Origin: Desulfuromonadales bacterium
GTDB lineage: Bacteria > Desulfobacterota > Desulfuromonadia > Desulfuromonadales > BM103
Length of the DNA: 32,901 bases
Reading direction: 5' to 3'
NCBI GenBank assembly: GCA_014860225.1
Contig: JACZKE010000043.1
Coordinates: 1-32,901 of the forward strand
In this document: positions 7,302 to 16,013 of the stretch, piece after piece
How the letters are laid out: every line of letters begins with the position of its first letter
How positions within the stretch are numbered: the first letter of the stretch is position 1
Position numbers and translations under genes: made by a program
The notes under the pieces: model-generated
The model's database searches: none
What the model was told of the DNA's origin: nothing
Seen by the model: the letters and a program-made list of their open reading frames with translations, nothing else

Positions 7302-9134
7302 ATGTCATTGGTTCTAAAAGGTCACCAAAAACGCTACCAATGGGTCTTACCCGTATTACTGCTTCTTGTTCTTTCTCTGGTTTTTTGTCTACCACTCCTC
7401 ACAAATCTCTATTCATCCAGTAGTGGTGACTGGGATTACTTCATGTTTTTATATGAGGTCCCGTCAATTACCTTTTTCGAATACCAGCAGTTCCCTTTAT
7501 GGAATCCTTATTGCGGTGGTGGTTTATCACTGATCGGCAATCCACAAGCAGGCCATCTTTCTCCTATATTTTTGATAACATCACTCTTTGGTGTCGTAGC
7601 AGGGCTGAAAATAGCTGTATGGTTGCATACATTCATTGGCTTGTGGGGCATGTGGCTCTTAAGTGGCCATTTGGGAATGGCTGGATCCGCGCGGCTAGCA
7701 ACTTCATTCGTTTTCATGTTTTCGGGAGCATGGGCACTTCACATCGCAGCAGGGCATATTGTCTGGCTGCCGGCAACTTTATTGCCGCTATTTTTTCTGA
7801 CATTTTTAAAAGGGCTGTCAAATAAATGGTGGTTATGTACCGCTGCAGCAATTGAAAGCATTATGTTTTACGAAGGAGGTACTTATGTATTCGCGTTTTC
7901 TCTTGTCTTCGTCTGTATATATGCAAGTGTTTATTCACTAGAGAACAAGACTTTTCAGCCTGTCATGGCTTTTGTCATGGTTAATTTACTTGCGGCCGCG
8001 TTATCCGCACCCAAGTTGTTGCCAGTAGTTGAGCTTCTGCAGAGCCACCCTCGTCCGACCAGCGTTGGCAGCAGCATCCCTTTAGATATTTACTTTTCAT
8101 TCTTTATCGATCGCTTCAAAGGGCTAGAAAGAAGCTTGAATAATACAGGATGGTGGGCATTTGGCTCGTATCTTGGCATCGTGGTTATTTCACTATATTT
8201 GTTCAGTTTAACTCTTTTCAAGAGCAACAAAGCCCTAATTCTCTCTTCCATGTTCTTGCTGTTATTATCAATGGGAAACTTCGGTACATTTTCGCCATGG
8301 AATATTCTTCATGAACTTCCGGTTTTTAGCGGCTTTAAAGTACCGACTCGCGTATTGCTCGTCTTTTGTTTTACAGTGGCTCTTCTTGTTGGACGTTCTC
8401 TGACTCACCTGAAGAGGGAAAGTCATGCACGTTCGAGGCTACTAGTCGGAATACTTGTTATTTTCATACTGTGTGATTTGTTTTCAGTAAGCGCTCCTAT
8501 CCTTGGGAATGTGTCAAAATCACTTACAACACCATATTGGCATGATATTCGGTCAGAACAAAATCTCGAAGAGCCAAAGCTATATAAAATCCCGCCGGAA
8601 ACTTCATCCGGGCTGTGGCAATCGATTCCATCAGTCCATCAACCATTTACCCAAGTAAGCATTCCGTTTTCTCAGAGAAATGTTCATGGTGCGTGGAGTA
8701 ATCAATATCTTCCTCTACTGCAAAACAAAGGCGTTGTAGATGCTTATGAGACAATCCCGTTTCAGCGTTATGCAGCTGCAAGCACTGATGACGAGTATAT
8801 AGCTGAATATTATCTTACTGGAGATGGTAGCGTTTCTCTCAAAAAATGGAGCCCGAATAAACTCGTATTTCACATCGATAGCAAGAGTGAAGACCGGCTG
8901 GTTATCAATCAAAACTACGACAAGGGATGGCGCGCTTCCCATGGAGTTTTGACGTCCCATAAAGGATTGCTGTCAGTCGGTTTGCCTCCTGGGGATTATG
9001 AATTCATAGTCTATTATTTGCCGACCTCATTCTTGATTGGCCTTGTTGTATTCATAATTACTTTAAGCGTGATTCTGCTAAGCTTCGCTGCAATGAGAGT
9101 ACGCCCAGGGGAATCTAAGTCATCGGCTCACTGA
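7302..9134 (+). CDS. YfhO-like multi-membrane protein
   Basis: A 610-residue protein with many hydrophobic helices and a periplasmic-type C-terminal domain followed by a last membrane helix (about 575-600). FPLWNPYCGGGLSLIGNPQAGHLSP in the first loop is the hallmark of YfhO-type proteins, which in Gram-positives help to glycosylate lipoteichoic acid and in other bacteria are mostly uncharacterised. By eye the gene is noticeably more AT-rich than maeB or thrC, hinting at transfer. The ribosome binding site is weak (AGAGAA before ATG 7302). It is the last gene of the three-gene group and ends about 85 bases before a bidirectional hairpin. Membrane glycosyltransferase or flippase-like function is inference. 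Confidence 0.72.
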   Translation: MSLVLKGHQKRYQWVLPVLLLLVLSLVFCLPLLTNLYSSSSGDWDYFMFLYEVPSITFFEYQQFPLWNPYCGGGLSLIGNPQAGHLSPIFLITSLFGVVAGLKIAVWLHTFIGLWGMWLLSGHLGMAGSARLATSFVFMFSGAWALHIAAGHIVWLPATLLPLFFLTFLKGLSNKWWLCTAAAIESIMFYEGGTYVFAFSLVFVCIYASVYSLENKTFQPVMAFVMVNLLAAALSAPKLLPVVELLQSHPRPTSVGSSIPLDIYFSFFIDRFKGLERSLNNTGWWAFGSYLGIVVISLYLFSLTLFKSNKALILSSMFLLLLSMGNFGTFSPWNILHELPVFSGFKVPTRVLLVFCFTVALLVGRSLTHLKRESHARSRLLVGILVIFILCDLFSVSAPILGNVSKSLTTPYWHDIRSEQNLEEPKLYKIPPETSSGLWQSIPSVHQPFTQVSIPFSQRNVHGAWSNQYLPLLQNKGVVDAYETIPFQRYAAASTDDEYIAEYYLTGDGSVSLKKWSPNKLVFHIDSKSEDRLVINQNYDKGWRASHGVLTSHKGLLSVGLPPGDYEFIVYYLPTSFLIGLVVFIITLSVILLSFAAMRVRPGESKSSAH

Positions 9135-9219
9135 ACGAATTCTGCAGGCAAATACTAATCTTGTCGCATGTCAATAATACCAACTGCTGACACCTACTCC
9201 TGAATTTTCAAAACAAAAC

Positions 9220-9258
9220 AACTGAAGGGGACAGGCCTCATGCCTGTCCCCTTCAGTT
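9220..9258. terminator. Bidirectional hairpin terminator between the YfhO-like gene and glnA
   Basis: A perfect 17-base-pair stem pairs AACTGAAGGGGACAGGC (9220-9236) with its reverse complement at 9242-9258 around the loop CTCAT. A-rich sequence lies to the left and T-containing sequence to the right, so it can terminate both the plus-strand YfhO-like gene and the minus-strand glnA that converge here. Confidence 0.88.
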
Positions 9259-9303
9259 ATGTTTCTTAAACGCTGAGTAATCAATGCAGCGTATTACATC
9301 AAT

Positions 9304-10740
9304 TTAGCAGTCGAAGTAAAGAGCAAACTCAACCGGAGTCGGACGCATACGCGTCACGTCAACTTCAGCTGCACGCTTGTAGGAGATCCACATATCGATA
9401 AGGTCCTTGGTGAAGACATCACCCTTAAGCAGGAAGTCATGATCAGCTTCCAGGGAGTCAAGAGCCTCATTCAGAGTGCCTGCAACACACGGAATGTCCT
9501 TCAACTCTTCAGGTGAAAGCCCGTAGATATCCTTGTCGAGTGGATCACCCGGATCGATCTTGTTCTCGATACCGTCGAGACCGGCCATCAATTGGGCGGC
9601 AAAGGTCAGGTAGCCGTTGCAGCTCGGATCAGGGGTACGATACTCGACGCGCTTCGATTTCGGATTGTCGGTCACCGGTATACGCAGCGAAGCAGAACGG
9701 TTGCGGTTGGAATATGCCAGGTTGACAGGCGCTTCGTACCCCGGCACCAGACGCTTGTAGGAGTTGGTGGTCGGGTTGGTGAAGGCGCAGAGAGCCTTAG
9801 CGTGCTTCATGATGCCGCCGATGTAGTACATGGCCATCTTGGAGAGACCGCCGTAGCCGTCACCGGCAAACAGGTTGACACCATCCTTCCAGATCGACTG
9901 GTGGCAATGCATTCCGGAACCGTTGTCTCCGAAGATTGGCTTGGGCATGAACGTAACGGTCTTGCCGTTGCGAATGGCGACGTTCTTAATGATGTATTTG
10001 AACCACTGCAGTGTGTCTCCCATGCTCAGCAGTGAATCGAACCGCATGTCGATCTCGCATTGACCACCGGTAGCGACTTCGTGGTGTACGGCTTCGATGG
10101 TCATGCCGACGCTCTGCAAAACTTCAACCATCTCGTTTCGCAGATCAACCATGGAGTCGGTCGGAGCACAGGGAAAGTAACCTTCCTTGTGGCGAGGCTT
10201 GTAACCAAGGTTCGGGAACTCTTCCCGGCCGGTGTTCCAGACACCTTCCACCGAGTCTACCGAGTAGAAGGATTCGTTGGCGCTGGAATCATAGCGGACA
10301 TCATCGAAAATGAAAAATTCCGGCTCAGGACCGAAGTAGGCAGTATCAGCAATGCCGGTTGACTTCAGGTAGGCTTCGGCTTTCTGGGCGATGAAGCGCG
10401 GATCGCGGGTATAGCCTTCCTTGGTGATCGGGTCGATGATATTGCAGATCAGACTCAGAGTCGGGACCTTAACAAAAGGGTCGATTTTGGCCGTGGTCGG
10501 GTCGGGCATGATCAGCATGTCCGAGTTGTGAATCGGCTGCCAGCCGCGGATCGAGGATCCGTCGAAACCGATCCCCTCTTCGAAGGTGTCTTCACTGAAC
10601 TCGCCGATCGGTGTGGCAAAATGTTGCCAGATGCCGACAAAGTCGAGGAACTTGTAATCGACCATCTTGCAATTATTGTCCTGGGAAAACTTAACTACGT
10701 CTTGTGGGGTCATCGCTGTCACTACTTCTTGTGAACTCAT
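9304..10740 (-). CDS. glnA: Type I glutamine synthetase
   Basis: Dodecameric cytoplasmic enzyme making glutamine from glutamate, ammonia and ATP; the entry point for ammonium assimilation. The 478-residue protein has the GSI layout: an N-terminal beta-grasp region ([15 protein letters not shown]), [10 protein letters not shown], the metal and glutamate sites within [11 protein letters not shown], the [13 protein letters not shown] stretch, GSGMHCHQS, and the [11 protein letters not shown] arginine loop. A Tyr in [11 protein letters not shown] matches the adenylylation site of GSI-beta enzymes, so control by adenylylation is likely. ATG 10740 is chosen because AAGGAG stands just upstream. An internal ATG (10713) would give the more usual 469 residues. 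The PII gene lies upstream on the same strand. Confidence 0.96.
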   Translation of the reverse strand: MSSQEVVTAMTPQDVVKFSQDNNCKMVDYKFLDFVGIWQHFATPIGEFSEDTFEEGIGFDGSSIRGWQPIHNSDMLIMPDPTTAKIDPFVKVPTLSLICNIIDPITKEGYTRDPRFIAQKAEAYLKSTGIADTAYFGPEPEFFIFDDVRYDSSANESFYSVDSVEGVWNTGREEFPNLGYKPRHKEGYFPCAPTDSMVDLRNEMVEVLQSVGMTIEAVHHEVATGGQCEIDMRFDSLLSMGDTLQWFKYIIKNVAIRNGKTVTFMPKPIFGDNGSGMHCHQSIWKDGVNLFAGDGYGGLSKMAMYYIGGIMKHAKALCAFTNPTTNSYKRLVPGYEAPVNLAYSNRNRSASLRIPVTDNPKSKRVEYRTPDPSCNGYLTFAAQLMAGLDGIENKIDPGDPLDKDIYGLSPEELKDIPCVAGTLNEALDSLEADHDFLLKGDVFTKDLIDMWISYKRAAEVDVTRMRPTPVEFALYFDC

Positions 10741-10806
10741 CGTTTTCACTTCTCCTTTGAAATGGTCTTGGCTTCTTATCTGATACATCCGCAGAAAATC
10801 ATTTTA

Positions 10807-10889
10807 TTAACGCGGAGACACCGTGGCACTGAGAACATAATAGTGCTTGTTAAAGTCTTCCCTCTGTACCTCCGCGCCTCCGCGTTAAA
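10807..10889. repeat. Palindromic element, AACGCGGAG family (copy B)
   Basis: TTAACGCGGAGACACCGTGG at the left end is the approximate reverse complement of the right end, which finishes GCGCCTCCGCGTTAAA; a divergent centre separates them. It sits in the 164-base spacer between glnB and glnA, so it would be transcribed as a hairpin in a glnB-glnA message. It is the same family as the element at 3092-3148. Confidence 0.65.
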
Positions 10890-10904
10890 TTTACAGCAAT
10901 CTGG

Positions 10905-11246
<342 letters not shown>

Positions 11247-11339
11247 TTAAACTCCTTATCTGAAATTTCGCTGCAAGTTGTTCAACAGTAATCACCGCTG
11301 CGTAAGATTAACAGAAAATGCATACTGCACCACCTATAA

Positions 11340-11356
11340 AGCAAATTGCCTGCCTA
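11340..11356 (-). promoter_or_regulatory. Sigma-54-type promoter of glnB-glnA
   Basis: Read on the minus strand, the site is TAGGCAGGCAATTTGCTT. It has the invariant GG and GC separated by exactly 10 bases and resembles the consensus TGGCAC-N5-TTGC. Transcription would start near 11330, leaving a leader of about 87 bases before glnB. Only a half-site resembling the NtrC motif (TGCACCA, 11326-11332) is seen nearby, so an enhancer site is not established. Confidence 0.6.
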
Positions 11357-11572
11357 ATTGCTCCTCTGCCAGGAAAAATCTGCAAACCGTTGTTTTTAAG
11401 TAATTTATTATTGCAAGACAACCGTCTATAAAAACTTAAATAATCGGCGGCATCTATCATCTGATTATTTCGTAACCACCAAAAGTGTGATCTGCCTAGA
11501 TTTCAGGCATCAAGTTCAAAGATAAGAGCAGCATAGGAGCTTGATGTCCGCTATTGACGACCGACCACAATT

Positions 11573-11628
11573 CAACGCTTCAACGCTTCAACGCTTCAAC
11601 GATTAAACGATTAAACGATTAAACGATC
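11573..11628. repeat. Seven tandem 8-bp repeats
   Basis: Seven contiguous 8-base units show a graded change along the array: CAACGCTT three times (11573-11596), CAACGATT (11597-11604), AAACGATT twice (11605-11620) and AAACGATC (11621-11628). They lie in the divergent spacer between glnB and the flp pilin gene. No spacers exist between the units, so this is not a CRISPR. Confidence 0.9.
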
Positions 11629-11771
11629 AACCTCATCTGCTCCTGAAGTTGACTCTTCTCAACGACTATTCTGCACCAAAAAGCTTATGACTATGTATAT
11701 CTTTTGTTATAGAATGATATGCAGCTTGTTAAATTTGAAAGCTTTTTTAAAAGAATAAAGATTATTTCATG

Positions 11772-11799
11772 TTGACATCAAATTGGATGAGGATATGAT
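11772..11799 (+). promoter_or_regulatory. Sigma-70 promoter of the flp pilin gene
   Basis: A perfect -35 TTGACA (11772-11777) is followed after 16 bases by TATGAT (11794-11799), a five-of-six match to the -10 consensus. Transcription would start near 11806, about 60 bases before the pilin ATG. It is the best-matching sigma-70 promoter seen in the window. Confidence 0.7.
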
Positions 11800-11868
11800 A
11801 ATTACCAAGTCAATGGGGAAGAGGGATTGTCACTCATCTTGTTAGTTAACCTGAAGGAGGAAATCAAA

Positions 11869-12042
11869 ATGGCTATCAAAAAATTTCTCAAGAAGTTCAT
11901 CCAGGAAGAAGAAGGCGCAACCGCAGTTGAATATGCCGTTATGATCGTTCTGATCATCGTTGTCTGTCTGGCTACCATCACACTCCTGGGCACAAGGGTA
12001 GAGAATGCATTCAACAGAGTAGCGCAGACCTTAAACAGATAA
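11869..12042 (+). CDS. flp: Flp-type (type IVb) pilin
   Basis: Major structural subunit of the Tad pilus. The 57-residue preprotein has a short charged leader ending in EEEG, then ATAVEYAVMIVLIIVV. Cleavage after Gly16 would leave a 41-residue pilin with Glu at +5 and Tyr at +6, the Glu-Tyr signature of Flp pilins, and a single hydrophobic helix. A strong ribosome binding site (AAGGAGG) lies before ATG 11869; an upstream in-frame start at about 11827 is less likely because it lengthens the leader and has no site. The gene has its own strong promoter. The leader peptidase CpaA is encoded 40 bases downstream. It is the only Flp pilin gene in the window. Confidence 0.95.
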   Translation: MAIKKFLKKFIQEEEGATAVEYAVMIVLIIVVCLATITLLGTRVENAFNRVAQTLNR

Positions 12043-12082
12043 GTCGGGAAAAAGATTAAAGACAAATTTAAGGATCAATTAT

Positions 12083-12718
12083 TTGAATGAGGCGGCACCA
12101 TTGGAAAGGCTACGGGTTGAAATCACACCAAGTCATATAACCGGCTTGATGGCAGTAGTCATATCTGCCTACTTCCTGATCACACACAGTAATGATCTCT
12201 CCATTGTCGCCGCCTCAATTTATTTCACGCTCGCCTGTACAACAGACACTCTAAAGTCCAAAATCCCCAACCTACTCAATGCCTGCCTGCTCCTGGCAGG
12301 CATTGCTTTAAGTACATTGACTTTGGGGTTGCATGGCTTCCTTATGAGCCTTGCAGGTCTGGCCCTTGGGATCGGGTTGCTGATACTGCCTTATCTCATG
12401 GGCGGGATGGGCGCAGGGGATGTCAAGGCTCTCGGCGCACTTGGCGCCCTTATCGGGCCCTATGACTTGCTGCAAGTGTTTGTCTATACAGGGCTTTACG
12501 GCGGTGGACTCGCACTGCTCCATTATCTCTTTAAAACTGGCTTCAAAAATGCATTTCACAAAGGCTGGCTCTCGATTCGTCTTTTAGTTCTCGCCAGGGA
12601 CGCCCATTTACTTGTTCCTGCAAAAGAGAGCTCAGGCAAAAATTCGATGCGTTTCCCATACGCAACGGCAATCGCTTTTGGCTACTACAGTTTTCAATAC
12701 TGGGGAGCTGTATTATAA
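12083..12718 (+). CDS. cpaA: Prepilin peptidase, A24 family (CpaA/TadV)
   Basis: Inner-membrane aspartic peptidase that cleaves the leaders of Flp pilin and the TadE/TadG-type pseudopilins. The 211-residue protein has about six hydrophobic helices and lacks the N-methylation domain of the longer PilD enzymes, as usual for CpaA. The catalytic pair is visible as Asp55 in TTDTLKSKIPN and Asp113 in the GxGD motif MGAGDVKAL. No ATG is in frame; TTG 12083 is preferred, with AAGGA about 9 bases upstream. The 40-base gap from flp suggests co-transcription. Confidence 0.9.
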   Translation: MNEAAPLERLRVEITPSHITGLMAVVISAYFLITHSNDLSIVAASIYFTLACTTDTLKSKIPNLLNACLLLAGIALSTLTLGLHGFLMSLAGLALGIGLLILPYLMGGMGAGDVKALGALGALIGPYDLLQVFVYTGLYGGGLALLHYLFKTGFKNAFHKGWLSIRLLVLARDAHLLVPAKESSGKNSMRFPYATAIAFGYYSFQYWGAVL

Positions 12719-12738
12719 CCTGCAGCTTTCGTCAGTTC

Positions 12739-12759
12739 AAGCAGGCTCAATGCTTTTTT
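12739..12759 (+). terminator. Weak intrinsic terminator candidate after cpaA
   Basis: A short stem AAGCA/TGCTT (12739-12743 and 12751-12755) is followed by a T run. The five-base-pair stem is weak; it could separate flp-cpaA from the cpaB operon. Confidence 0.3.
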
Positions 12760-12941
12760 GGCCTGGTACATTTTCAATCTTAATTGTTAATAAAGTCGTC
12801 CATCCTCAGGGGGAAACATCACATACAAAAAAAACAAAAGTTGAAAGAATATTCTTTTATATCTGATACAATATGTTGAAAGATCAGGGGAAAATTTACC
12901 ATTGATAGTCATCCGAAGGTATTAGCAGGTACAAAGAGAAA

Positions 12942-13060
12942 AAACTAACGCAAAGACGCAGAGAATAGGGGCAAGCCGCAAAGTAAAAGCATAAATAACA
13001 CATGTCTGAGAAAGGTTTACTTTGCGTCTTTCTTTATCCTTAGCGCCTTTGCGTTAGTTG
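12942..13060. repeat. Palindromic element, AACGCAAAG family
   Basis: The outer arms AAACTAACGCAAAGACGC (from 12942) and AGCGCCTTTGCGTTAGTTG (ending 13060) are near-perfect reverse complements. Inner arms CGCAAAGTAAA (to 12987) and TTTACTTTGCG (from 13017) pair again. The design (AACGC-purine run ... pyrimidine run-GCGTT) resembles the AACGCGGAG elements at 3092 and 10807 with a different core, suggesting a related repeat family. It ends 46 bases before cpaB. Confidence 0.7.
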
Positions 13061-13106
13061 ACCATAGCCAGTGTTTATTTAAGAATTTATTCCAAGGAGG
13101 TTCACC

Positions 13107-13928
13107 ATGAAACAATATGGCACAATGATCGCCCTGGCAGTGGCAGTGATTTTCGGCATTATAGCCGTCATCCTTGCCAACAGGTGGTTGAGTACTCAGG
13201 TTCCGGAGGACAACGTCGTCATCCAGAGAGAGCAAATCCCCATCACCAAGATTGTTGTTGCCGGCCAGGACCTTGACATCGGCACGAAACTAACCGAACA
13301 GAACCTCCTGCTGGTTGACTGGCCCAAGGCCAACGTTCCAAAAGGAGCATTCGAAAAAGTCGAAGACATCAGCGAACGCGTAACGATTAACAAGGTTTTT
13401 GCAGGCGTGCCGATCGTTGCAGCAGAGCTCGCAGCGCCCGGTTCAGGGGTCGGGTTGGTTGCCAGCATCAAACCCGGCATGCGTGCTATGGCCATCAGAG
13501 TCAATGAAGTTGTCGGTGTTGCTGGTTTCGTCTTGCCTAACACCTTTGTCGATATCATCTCTGTGCAGAATAATGTAGCTCAAACTGTGCTCAAACGCGT
13601 CGAGGTCCTTGCGATTGCACAGCAGACGTTTGTTGAAGAGGGAAAAGCAAAAATTGTCAGCACCGTCACGCTGGAGCTCACCCCGAAACAAGTGTTAAAG
13701 ATTGCGGAGACAGTTGACAAAGGCTCATTAACCTTAGCCTTATTGAACCCGGCTGAAGACATGGAAGAGCCGCCTAAACCTGAGCCGAAACCGGAACCAG
13801 CTAAAGTAGCCACCCAAAAACGCGTTTACAAACCTCGACCGGTCGTTCCTCAAGAATCTACGTACGATGTTGTTATGATCAAGGGAACTCAATCCGTTGA
13901 AACCGTTAAGCTGAAAAACCAAAATTAG
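13107..13928 (+). CDS. cpaB: Tad pilus assembly protein CpaB/RcpC
   Basis: Periplasmic protein, anchored by an N-terminal helix (about residues 7-27), thought to work with the secretin in the outer-membrane pore of the Tad system. The 273-residue protein has the family's SAF-type domain (KIVVAGQDLDIGTKLTEQNLLLVDWP) followed by the RcpC/CpaB domain with IKPGMRAMAIRV and VAGFVLPNTFVDII. The C-terminal 60 residues are rich in Pro, Glu and Lys and likely disordered. AAGGAGG precedes ATG 13107. It opens a tight gene row with the secretin 24 bases downstream. Confidence 0.92.
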   Translation: MKQYGTMIALAVAVIFGIIAVILANRWLSTQVPEDNVVIQREQIPITKIVVAGQDLDIGTKLTEQNLLLVDWPKANVPKGAFEKVEDISERVTINKVFAGVPIVAAELAAPGSGVGLVASIKPGMRAMAIRVNEVVGVAGFVLPNTFVDIISVQNNVAQTVLKRVEVLAIAQQTFVEEGKAKIVSTVTLELTPKQVLKIAETVDKGSLTLALLNPAEDMEEPPKPEPKPEPAKVATQKRVYKPRPVVPQESTYDVVMIKGTQSVETVKLKNQN

Positions 13929-13952
13929 ATTGATATATAAAGGGAGGCGGAC

Positions 13953-15542
13953 ATGACACCGAAAAACCAATCTGCATTACGGCTTCTGCTCTTTGCTTTA
14001 GCCTGCTTGCTGGCAACAGGCAGCACCGCTATCGCCCAGACATGGGAAGAAAGCATAGAGCTCTCTTCCGGTGACAGCAGAAATTATGTTTCCGAACATC
14101 ATCCTTTGAAAAGAGTTATCGTCGGTGATCCCGACATGGTTCACGTCGACGTGATCGCCAAAGACGAAATCATACTTGTCGGCAGAACCATGGGGCAGTC
14201 AAAAATCCTGCTGCGTGATGATATGGACAATACAACCACTCTCAATGTCTTCGTTTCACCAGACGTCAGCCTGTTGAAAAGACGCATTCATCAGCTCTTC
14301 CCCAACCAGGACATCAAAATCTATTCCAATGCCAACGGGGTGATTCTGGGCGGTACCGTCACTGGCGCCGAAATTATTGAACAGGTGTTACGTGTCGCCG
14401 GCCAAATTCTAGCAGCACCTACAGGTGGCAGTCCTAAGCCAATCAAGGTTGGTGATAATGTCAAGCAGGCGGCTGCCAAAGATGAGCTGGCCACGGTCAT
14501 TGCACAGAAGCAGACTATCTCGGCTAAAGCCGGCGATGGCGCTGAAGGTTCTGGTACCGGCACATCCAGCCCGCAGATTATCAATCTGATGAAAATAGAC
14601 GGTCCGCAGCAAGTCATGCTGGAAGTCAAGTTTGCTGAAGTGAACCGGACCTCGGGACGTGACCTGCAGGCCGCTTTCAAGCTAGGGAAGCTGGGAAGTG
14701 ATTTTGGCGGCGCGGTTGGTGTTAATTCATTAGGGGTTGTTGGCGGCTCAGGGGCCCCTGCCCTGCCGAACCTTCTTGGAGATCTCTTTGTAAACTTTGC
14801 GGGTCTCGGTGATACTGCGAACGTCTTCCTCAACATCGACAATTTCTCTCTGGCAATGCAATTCCTTGAGCAGGAGAGCTTGGCAAGGATCCTTGCCGAA
14901 CCGCGGCTGGTCACCCAGAGTGGCCAAGAGGCAAGCTTTCTGGCCGGCGGGGAATACCCATATCAGACCGTCAGCGACCAGGACGTTAATATCAACTTCA
15001 AGGAATTCGGCGTCGGTCTCAAATTCACCCCGATCATCGGCAGCGATGGCATGGTGACTCTGCGAGTCAGTCCGAGCGTCAGTGAAATTACCGAATTGGT
15101 GGAAACCTCGACAGGACCGCAGCCAATCCTCTCCACCCGCAAGCTCAACACGACCGTTCGCCTCCGTGATGGCCAGACTTTGGCGTTGGCTGGTCTACTT
15201 CAGGATGACCTGCGTGAAATTGTTTCAAAAGTGCCGATGCTGGGCGACCTCCCGATTTTAGGCACCTTGTTCCGCAGCAGCAGCTACCAGCAAGAGAAAA
15301 CCGACCTGTTGATAGCGGTTACTCCGCATATCATCACGCCGGTCCGCGAAGGTGAGATCAGTTTCCCCGGAGAATTTCTTAAGCCACCGAGCCGTTTTGA
15401 ATTCTACCTCGAAGGCCGCCTCGAAGGCCGCCGGACAGCAACTGATCCGTCCCTGCTTTCTCAACACAGCTTTGTCGCAGGAGTCGCTGCTGACAATGGA
15501 GGCATGGAAGGTGATTTCGGTCATACGGAAGCAACCCAATAA
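13953..15542 (+). CDS. cpaC: Tad outer-membrane secretin (CpaC/RcpA)
   Basis: Multimeric outer-membrane channel through which the Flp pilus is exported. The 529-residue protein starts with a signal peptide ending near AIAQ. The N-terminal pilus/BON-like region contains HPLKRVIVGDPDMVHVDVI, the usual CpaC start domain. The secretin C-domain includes FLAGGEYPYQ, FKEFGVGLKFTP, the VPMLGDLPILGTLF signature and LLIAVTPHIITP. GGAGG precedes ATG 13953. The C-terminal tail of about 70 residues beyond the secretin domain contains a small in-frame duplication (EGRLEGRR). A small lipoprotein gene follows after 20 bases, which could be its pilotin or partner. Confidence 0.95.
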   Translation: MTPKNQSALRLLLFALACLLATGSTAIAQTWEESIELSSGDSRNYVSEHHPLKRVIVGDPDMVHVDVIAKDEIILVGRTMGQSKILLRDDMDNTTTLNVFVSPDVSLLKRRIHQLFPNQDIKIYSNANGVILGGTVTGAEIIEQVLRVAGQILAAPTGGSPKPIKVGDNVKQAAAKDELATVIAQKQTISAKAGDGAEGSGTGTSSPQIINLMKIDGPQQVMLEVKFAEVNRTSGRDLQAAFKLGKLGSDFGGAVGVNSLGVVGGSGAPALPNLLGDLFVNFAGLGDTANVFLNIDNFSLAMQFLEQESLARILAEPRLVTQSGQEASFLAGGEYPYQTVSDQDVNINFKEFGVGLKFTPIIGSDGMVTLRVSPSVSEITELVETSTGPQPILSTRKLNTTVRLRDGQTLALAGLLQDDLREIVSKVPMLGDLPILGTLFRSSSYQQEKTDLLIAVTPHIITPVREGEISFPGEFLKPPSRFEFYLEGRLEGRRTATDPSLLSQHSFVAGVAADNGGMEGDFGHTEATQ

Positions 15543-15562
15543 TTATAAAGGGGATGACTAAC

Positions 15563-15820
15563 ATGAAATATTTGACGTTCGTATTTATTGCCGCTGCCGT
15601 TCTGACAGGATGCGCCCAGGAAGCCTACTATGCCGACCGTGAGTATGGGGTTGCCTCAATGGATGCCTTTGATCGGCAGATCGTGCATAAAGATTATGTT
15701 TACGCCAATAAAACAGAGGACAAGATGGATGGACTTCATGCCGAACCGATCATGGAAATGTATCATGGCTCGTTCGGCGAGGGGTTCACGCAGGAATCGA
15801 TCAGTACAATGGAACCATGA
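15563..15820 (+). CDS. Small lipoprotein within the Tad locus
   Basis: An 85-residue protein with a lipoprotein signal peptide (KYLTFVFIAAAVLTGC) whose lipobox LTGC puts the lipidated Cys at about residue 17. The mature part is about 69 residues, rich in Asp, Glu, Tyr and Met, with no domain I recognise. ATG 15563 is preferred over ATG 15554 because AAAGGGG lies 9 bases before the former and touches the latter. It lies in the slot where other Tad loci carry lipoproteins (CpaD or RcpB), but it is much shorter than CpaD. A pilotin-like or secretin-partner role is inference from position. Confidence 0.75.
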   Translation: MKYLTFVFIAAAVLTGCAQEAYYADREYGVASMDAFDRQIVHKDYVYANKTEDKMDGLHAEPIMEMYHGSFGEGFTQESISTMEP

Positions 15821-16013
15821 CCTTATTAACAACTCGCTAGATAAGGACGATTTTTTGAAATAATTAATTGGGTACTAACGCCCACCAAATAATAAGACAC
15901 GTAATTAGAGCACCAACTACGTTATGACGCTGTAATATATGAATATGCAAAAGTGGTCTTGTGCTTAGGATTACAATATCACAATATATTCTGTAATCAG
16001 TTAAGAGGCCAAC

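Larger units (their letters stand above)
12719..13106. other. Spacer between cpaA and cpaB
   Basis: A gene-free, AT-rich stretch of 388 bases. It contains the weak hairpin at 12739-12759, a possible -10 box TACAAT (12867-12872) with TTGAAA at a too-long spacing, and the palindromic element at 12942-13060. A promoter for the cpaB operon is expected here but no convincing one is seen. Confidence 0.5.

Noticed and set aside
9592-10035. 147-residue plus-strand frame
   Set aside because: It is antisense to glnA and has no recognisable features.
10824-10842. Plus-strand TGGCAC as a sigma-54 promoter near glnA
   Set aside because: No GC lies 10 bases after the GG, and it points away from glnA; it is part of the repeat element.
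11573-11628. CRISPR-like array
   Set aside because: Units are 8 bases and contiguous, with no spacers, and no cas genes are present.
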